Positions 9,590 through 14,009 of a DNA stretch of 14,009 bases are shown here, in pieces; positions within the stretch are counted from its first letter, which is position 1; the number at the start of each line of letters is the position of its first letter. The position numbers were made by a program, and so were the translations under genes. The DNA comes from Terana coerulea. Its lineage: Eukaryota; Basidiomycota; Agaricomycetes; Polyporales; Phanerochaetaceae. Under the pieces are notes generated by a model, which saw only the letters and a list, made by a program, of their open reading frames with translations, searched no databases and was not told the origin of the DNA. The stretch covers positions 1 through 14,009 of the forward strand of contig JAKOGH010000684.1 in the NCBI GenBank assembly GCA_024811115.1, written 5' to 3'.

Positions 9590-9977
9590 CTAATGCTGGA
9601 TGTCTTGTAGTGACTGGTGCGCCCCTCCCCTGTGCCTGATGGATGTTCCAAATGCGGTTAGTACCGAGGTGTTCCGCATGAAGCGTCAGCGAAGAACGTG
9701 AACTTGTACGTCCGCGCCAGCTCACAGGGATCTGTCTCGAACGACTCACATTGCTTTGCATGCCAATCCATAGTCTTCGATTGTCCGGTCGATTCGGTCC
9801 AATTGTTCCCTGGTCCGTACCGTGAAACCCCTAGATTCGACGCAAGATAGCAAGACAATAAGCAAGTGCTTACGTAAGCCGATCTAATTGTCTTTGCCCA
9901 AAGGGTCCGCTTGTCAAGGATGTGTGGTCAACTGCCTCATAAACTACTGGGAATGGCGAGCGCGCTCTTTCATCCAT
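9590..9977 (-). CDS. Possible small three-exon gene, unknown function
   Basis: The proposed exons are 9977-9874, 9830-9750 and 9635-9590. Introns are 9873-9831 (GTAAGC...TCTAG, 43 nt) and 9749-9636 (GTGAGT, perfect TACTAAC branch, CATCAG, 114 nt). They splice in frame to 76 residues beginning MDERARSPFPVVYEAVDH, with a charged, helix-prone middle (VRTREQLDRIDRTIEDYG). There is no signal peptide, membrane helix or CaaX end. I do not recognise a family. The ATG lies only 100 bp from the divergent ATG of the cysteine-rich gene, so the two could share a promoter. Support comes from two coherent introns that keep the frame; a chance arrangement or further exons remain possible. Confidence 0.4.
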
Positions 9978-10077
9978 CACCCTGTCACCCTATCCCTGCG
10001 CCTTCCACTGTCGGCCTGTGCAACTGCAGAGGTCTCTTGAATCAACTGTACTGGTTGCACACTCCATCTCGAGCAGC

Positions 10078-10884
10078 ATGATGCCCTACAATCTTTGGCT
10101 ATACACACTTACATTTTTAACGGGTGAGTCTTCCCGTGATACACCTAGAGCATTGTATTCACCCTCTGTGCTAGCATCTCAGGTCGCCATCGGCCGTCCG
10201 TTGGATCAATACTCAGTGGACTTGAGGTCGTGCGACGCCGTAGCGGAGTCCATTCCACTGGCTGAGCAAGTGAGTGGCCTTTTCATAGTGCCCTTCGTCT
10301 GTTCTGACGTCTTTCCTGCAGAAGTGTGTGTCGATTTGCGAGCCAATACGCCTTGCTCAAGAGGTAAGCATTACCTCGCTCAATGAGCTGCTTGTATGAT
10401 ACTCACCAGTGTCTATTAGACGTGCGATCAAGGGCTAGCATGCACATGCGACATCGCTCCGCCGCCGATGGTCAAATCCTGCTTCGAGTGCCACTCAGAG
10501 CTGCATGATGATTCTGGCAGCTTCACAGCGTATACCCGGGCAATCTCACGTGCGCATCAGATCATACTACACCGCCTACACCTCTCTGACTGATTGCCCG
10601 CCCTTGCTCCAGTGTATGCCGAACTCTGCAGTCCGGAAGCCCCTCAAACAGTATCCATGATCGTCATACATAGTGACGCGTCTCCGCCGCTCAACGACAC
10701 CACCCAGCCACTATCGCTCGACAAGCGCGAAAGAACTCTGCCATGCGTGTATGGCGTCCCTTCCTTCACTTCCCGTTTACCACCAGGACCTGCTGTCATC
10801 TTCGTTTATGATAGGAGAATAGTAATGTTCGCCGTATTTTGCATCGCTGTAGCCGTATGTATCATAGAGCGCCGCAAAAAGTAA
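10078..10884 (+). CDS. Secreted/membrane-anchored cysteine-rich (CFEM-like) surface protein
   Basis: Five exons (10078-10123, 10175-10269, 10322-10363, 10420-10549, 10613-10884) splice to 194 residues. Donors are GTGAGT, GTGAGT, GTAAGC and a weaker GTGCGC; the last intron has a CTGAC branch. Residues 1-20 (MMPYNLWLYTLTFLT...) look like a signal peptide. A cysteine block follows at residues 35, 49, 53, 63, 69, 71, 82 and 85. Its spacing C-x3-C-x9-C-x5-C-x-C-x10-C-x2-C, with Asp64 after the third of these, recalls fungal CFEM domains, though it does not fit the published pattern exactly. A less ordered region leads to a dibasic SLDKR at 139-143. A short hydrophobic helix at 174-189 and a basic tail ERRKK suggest a type I surface protein. 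Without the last intron the frame would stop at 10596. It sits between receptor and pheromone; a mating role is only suggested by position. Confidence 0.68.
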
Positions 10885-11335
10885 CAAGCCACGCTTACTG
10901 TCCAGTTCGTACTTACGAGAAAAAGGCGCAAGGGCGCACACGAGGCGGAGAGGTATGCATCAGAAAGCTATACAGCCTCAAGCTCACGATGCACAACAAA
11001 ATGTAGGATGAATAGACATTAAACATCAGCGCCATGCCGTCTAGATGTGTATATGATACATGCAGGAATAGCCCGTGTAGCGATACAGTGATGTTCTTCC
11101 CCCTTCCGTACACAGTCCCTGACGTCCCCTGCCTCCTCTAGCACCTTTCACAGCTCGCCCAGCGGAAGCTTGTGTATATCCGTGTTCTAAATAATTCTAT
11201 AGCAAACAAGTCGTGGTACAGAGCCCTTCATGAACTGGACGAGGTCTGCAGGGGAGCAAGACAATCAGTATCCATGGACCAGTGACAAAACAGCAGATAG
11301 CGTACTAAGCTCCGAGAGTCTCGTACGTACTTAAA
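10885..11335. other. Intergenic, no supported gene
   Basis: Both strands were scanned for small CaaX-ending frames and for exons; nothing convincing appeared. It holds the 3' side of the cysteine-rich gene and of the pheromone gene. Confidence 0.45.
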
Positions 11336-11503
11336 TTAGGAGATGATGCACATGGCAGGGAATAGCCCTCCGTTGTTGGTTTGCTGGTGGTCGCAATCGG
11401 TAGGGATTAGGCCGGTCGCATCGTGTACTTGGGCCTGGGCAGGCGCCGAGGAGTCAGGGAGGGAGCCTGAGAAGAGGAATAGCTCGTCTTCGAAAGAGTC
11501 CAT
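11336..11503 (-). CDS. Lipopeptide mating pheromone precursor (CaaX, CIIS)
   Basis: An intronless 55-residue frame from ATG 11503 to TAA 11336. It starts MDSFEDELFLFSGSLPDSS; MDSF- or MDAF-like starts are common in Agaricomycete pheromone precursors. It ends in CIIS, a CaaX box whose final Ser favours farnesyltransferase. In this family the aaX residues are clipped, the Cys is carboxymethylated, and the N-terminus is cut near a charged residue pair. The Asp-His at 38-39 would release QQTNNGGLFPAMC (13 residues), within the usual 9-15 range, with a glycine pair as in known pheromones. It would be exported by a Ste6-like transporter and sensed by a STE3 receptor of a compatible partner. It lies about 2.8 kb from the receptor on the same strand. 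A chance small frame is possible, but size, start, acidic precursor, CaaX end and neighbourhood all agree. Confidence 0.85.
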   Translation of the reverse strand: MDSFEDELFLFSGSLPDSSAPAQAQVHDATGLIPTDCDHQQTNNGGLFPAMCIIS

Positions 11504-11689
11504 GGCGACGGAAGTAGTAAATTGTGTTGAAAAATGTAGAGAGCGTGTTCGTGAGAGGGGTGCGCTTGTGTGAGATTTGAAACTTGAAGCTCAGTGGAGG
11601 GTAGCCGGTGGTGGAAAAGCGTCGCAGAGGAACATTGGCATGTTATAGCTAAACGTACAGCAACATCCACCACGCGTGGGATATCAATG

Positions 11690-11828
11690 CCCATTGTTAC
11701 CTCAATATAATATAAACGTTGAGAACAATGGCCGTATTGGTGGGCATTGTAGTGAGCTGGTTGATACCGCCGTGAGTGACTCCATTGTCCACAAGCTCTG
11801 GCGCTTGTTGGCCCGAGCCACCCATTGT
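11690..11828. promoter_or_regulatory. Cluster of five HMG-box-type ACAATG sites
   Basis: CCATTGT at 11690-11696, 11782-11788 and 11822-11828, ACAATGG at 11725-11731 and CATTGT at 11745-11750 fall within 139 bp. Chance would give about 0.07 such hexamers over both strands. The cluster is 187-325 bp upstream of the pheromone ATG. Sequence-specific HMG-box proteins bind WWCAAWG; Ustilago Prf1, which drives pheromone genes, is of this class but uses a slightly different site. Binding here is inferred. Confidence 0.6.
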
Positions 11829-12217
11829 TTGCGTGTGTTTGATTCTGGGGTTGCCGCATGCCATATTGGGAGTTTCGGGCTTTTGTTTGAGCTGTGGATG
11901 ACGGGCCTGGAGTGACTGCTCAGGTACCGCAAGGAAACCAAGTCCTAAAACAGTATGTTATGAAGAGTAGTGCAATCTTCTACCACCAGCCTGAGGATGG
12001 CCAACCATGACATATCTATGCGCGGAACTACCTCTCATGACACACGAGGCAACTTGACGGCCCCGCTGGATTTGTAGACACAATCATCGTGACGCTCATG
12101 ACCCGTCCAATTCTCTGTAAATTGAGAAATATTTGAAAAGGTACACATAAAACCCCAAAACGTCCAGAAACAGAGAAACCCCAGGAACAAATCCAATGTT
12201 ACGTCCGTCGTCAATGC
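11829..12217. other. Intergenic, no supported gene
   Basis: It lies between the pheromone upstream region and the 3' end of the glycine-rich gene. No coding or structural signal was recognised. An AT-rich run around 12115-12150 may be in the 3' UTR of the glycine-rich gene. Confidence 0.4.
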
Positions 12218-12909
12218 TCACGCCCGACCACCTTGACCACCAGAAGCGCTCCCCGATACAGTGATGCCACCGCTCCCACCCGAGCTACCACCCAAGTTCA
12301 CAATCCCTGAGCCCGTGTTCGTCATCGACCCACCATTCGCAGTCCCAGTGCTGCCCGTCGTCGCGCTCCCGCCGCTTCCACCGCTACCACCGAAGATCCC
12401 AGCACTGCCACCGTCGCCGCCGGCCGCGCTTCCGCTCAGAGTGAGCCCGCCGCTCCCGCCCTTGCTCGCGACGCCAAACCCGACGTTGTAGATGCCTGAG
12501 CCGGAGTTGGTGACCGAGCCGCCGTTCGCACTCCCGGAGTTGCCGGTGCTCGCGGTGCCTCCGCTCCCACCGGTGCCGACGCCGAAGAGGCTGCCGTAGC
12601 CGCCGTCTCCACCAGCTGCGCTGCCTGTACCGGAGGCGCCACCGCTGCCACCCTTGGCTGAAAGAAAGACAGTCACGATCAGAGCATGTGCATAGAGTAT
12701 GTAGGACGACTTACAAGCTCCAATGTTGACAATACCGAAGCCGCTGTTGGTCACGGAGCCACCGTTGACACTTCCCGAGCTCCCGGTCGAGGCGCTGCCG
12801 CCGCTGCCACCTTGCCGGAGGCAACGATGGGCAGGAAGCTGACTGGGACAGCAAGCGCCGTGTTAACCGCGGCAGCGAGGACGATGAGAGTGGCGAATGA
12901 AGAACGCAT
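12218..12909 (-). CDS. Secreted glycine-rich repeat protein, one-base frame break
   Basis: From ATG 12909 the protein begins with a clear signal peptide (MRSSFATLIVLAAAVNTALA). It then enters a Gly/Ser/Ala/Asn repeat region running to TGA at 12218-12220. A 57-nt intron (12714-12658, GTAAGT...TTTCAG) splits the first repeat, and removing it yields NIGA-SKGGSGG in frame. Three copies of NGGSVTNSGSGIYNVG-like units alternate with SGSAAGGDGG-like units. Such proteins are probably structural, secreted or wall-associated; I know no specific function. The signal-peptide frame and the repeat frame differ: near 12807-12813 the minus strand reads AAGGTGGC where the equivalent repeat has AAGGGTGGC. One G therefore appears missing, either a real mutation or a homopolymer error. 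No intron that would repair the frame was found. Confidence 0.7.
12221..12817 (-). repeat. Imperfect tandem coding repeats
   Basis: Three degenerate units of about 50-65 codons encode NGG-S-[VM]-TN-[ST]-G-[SF]-GI-[VY]-N-[IVL]-G. Each is followed by a KGGSGG-like and a GSAAGGDGG-like linker; the last linker varies to SGSASGGQGG. The unit is likely to change copy number by unequal recombination. Confidence 0.65.
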
Positions 12910-13016
12910 GTTGGGCAAGGTGATGAGGAAAGAATGGGTGAAGCGAAGATGTGGTAGCAGTAGTAAGCTGAGACTCGAAGGTGAGACTGGCTTGAGGTAG
13001 AAGCGAGAATGCACGA

Positions 13017-13028
13017 GGTATATATACC
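13017..13028 (-). promoter_or_regulatory. TATA element of the glycine-rich gene
   Basis: The perfect palindrome GGTATATATACC lies about 110 bp upstream of the ATG at 12909. This is a usual TATA-to-ATG distance in basidiomycetes. A CCATTGT overlaps its distal edge. Function is inferred from position and sequence. Confidence 0.5.
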
Positions 13029-14009
13029 ATTGTGTGTACTACAGTGCCCTGAACCGTACATGGCTGACTTGCGAAAGGTAGCGGTTGTCGAACACACCCC
13101 TATCTATTCAGGAGTACAGGAGTAGACGATCCTGCATAGACAAACAAAAGCGGCCTGGTGAGCATTCGAGAGACTTCATAAATGGACATACGTACCTGGA
13201 ATCTCCGTACGAGTTCTTTGTGGCGTCCGCGATCTTCGATCTCCGTGTATCCCAAATCGAGCGTATCCGCAATCTGGGTTGGCCCAGCCCGGTGAACAGT
13301 CCGGTGAACAGACCACATCAAGGCTGAATAAAACAGGTCCGTGTTTCCCCTGTTCTCCTTTCCTCCTTGATCGGGGCGGAAAGTCGCTCCCTTTCAGGGG
13401 CGAGATCTGGTAACATGCGCACGTGGCCCCGTTGGTCTCGTATTCCTCGAGTCCATGCTGTCTGGTTGGCGACCAGCACAGCTACAAAAACATGGTGGTT
13501 TAGGCATTGTCAGCGCTAGGAGTGTCATGTAGACTTACGATCACTTTCAGACGATGGACAACTCCTAAGTGACCTCGAATTGCATGCCAACTATGGAGTC
13601 CATATCGCAGCGACGATTCTATAGCTTGCAACACACATAAAGTGCTGCCTCTCGCATCGGCTCTATACAGGCTGTGTAGCGATGAGAAACTCAAGTTGAG
13701 AGCAGTGTGATGTCAGTGTGAGTTAACTGGTCGGCGCTCTCTGTGCGAACACATTATTTGTTCTTATTTTGCGAAACCTTTTGAATCTAACAGGACCAAA
13801 TAGCATAAGCGCTTGTCGGATATCCGACGCAATCGCGAGGGAACTCAACTTGAACTGCAACACTCTTATCCGATCCACTACATGATATCGTCCCATAATG
13901 ACCATGAATCAACGTTGTTTTAGAGGTCTTTCTTTTAGGGACTCTGGTCTCTATCGACCTGTGATGGTGCATGCCCTCGTGCGCTCTCTGAAGTTCAGGA
14001 GTCACTGCT
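13029..14009. other. Window end, no supported gene
   Basis: Short frames occur on both strands (for example minus 13500-13694 and 13787-14005), but none shows a signal peptide, domain, convincing intron structure or CaaX end. The only local structure noticed is a direct repeat of CCGGTGAACAG at 13289-13299 and 13301-13311. Confidence 0.45.

Noticed and set aside
9658..9858. Minus-strand 66-codon frame ending FFADASCGTPRY
   Set aside because: It overlaps the exon 2/intron 2 region of the better-supported three-exon model, whose TACTAAC branch lies at this frame's stop.
10018..10386. Single-exon plus-strand frame 10018-10386
   Set aside because: It reads through two clear introns (GTGAGT...AG); the spliced model gives a coherent signal peptide and cysteine pattern.
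10987..11019. Tiny minus-strand frame ending Cys-Cys-Ala-Ser
   Set aside because: Only 11 codons after the nearest upstream stop, with a poor aliphatic pair; too short for a precursor.
11407..11859. Minus-strand 150-codon frame over the pheromone gene
   Set aside because: It is in another frame from the CaaX precursor, has no domain and runs through the HMG-site cluster.
13289..13311. Direct repeat CCGGTGAACAG twice
   Set aside because: Only two short copies with no linked structure; likely local slippage, noted only in the annotation.
13500..14005. Minus-strand frames 13500-13694 and 13787-14005
   Set aside because: No recognisable domain, start context or intron linking them; treated as non-coding at the window edge.

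Overview
The window looks like nuclear DNA of a mushroom-forming basidiomycete (Agaricomycete). The reasons are short introns (43-63 nt, one of 114 nt) with GTRNGN donors and CTGAC/TACTAAC-type branch sites, a seven-helix STE3-class pheromone receptor, a CaaX-terminated lipopeptide pheromone precursor, and Copia-type retrotransposon remains. No bacterial, organellar, tRNA, rRNA or CRISPR signal was seen.

Layout. (1) 1-2200 is retrotransposon debris: a decayed Copia gag on the minus strand, a half-tRNA(iMet)-type primer-binding site behind it, then two LTR-like U3/R regions facing away from each other from a shared TGTTACA junction near 1759-1765. (2) 2200-2950 is AT-rich filler with one weak pair of exon-like blocks. 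(3) 2971-4430 is a large imperfect inverted repeat with about 0.7 kb arms and a 57-bp spacer. With its left flank it carries 11 copies of the octamer ATAAATCC in both orientations, and it looks like a foldback or non-autonomous DNA transposon. (4) 4614-6225 (+) is a two-exon gene for a coiled-coil membrane protein I do not recognise. (5) 6744-8583 (-) is the STE3-type receptor; its seven-helix core is clear, but the long cytoplasmic tail continues in a different frame. (6) 9590-9977 (-) is a possible small three-exon gene, and 10078-10884 (+) a five-exon gene for a secreted or anchored cysteine-rich (CFEM-like) surface protein. (7) 11336-11503 (-) is a 55-codon pheromone precursor ending Cys-Ile-Ile-Ser. 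About 190-325 bp upstream of it lies a tight cluster of five ACAATG/CATTGT sites of the kind HMG-box regulators bind. (8) 12218-12909 (-) is a secreted glycine-rich repeat protein with a one-base frame break. (9) 13029-14009 holds nothing I can support.

How it fits together. Receptor plus lipopeptide pheromone within 3 kb is the signature of a basidiomycete MAT-B (pheromone/receptor, P/R) locus or of a mating-type-like STE3 locus. The pheromone would be farnesylated, trimmed and exported, and would signal through a STE3 receptor of a compatible partner. The HMG-site cluster suggests control by a Prf1-like HMG factor. The cysteine-rich surface protein and the small gene lie between receptor and pheromone and may belong to the locus or simply hitch-hike. 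The transposon-rich left flank is typical of such loci. Two apparent frame breaks (receptor tail, glycine-rich protein) could be true mutations, unusual introns or sequencing indels.
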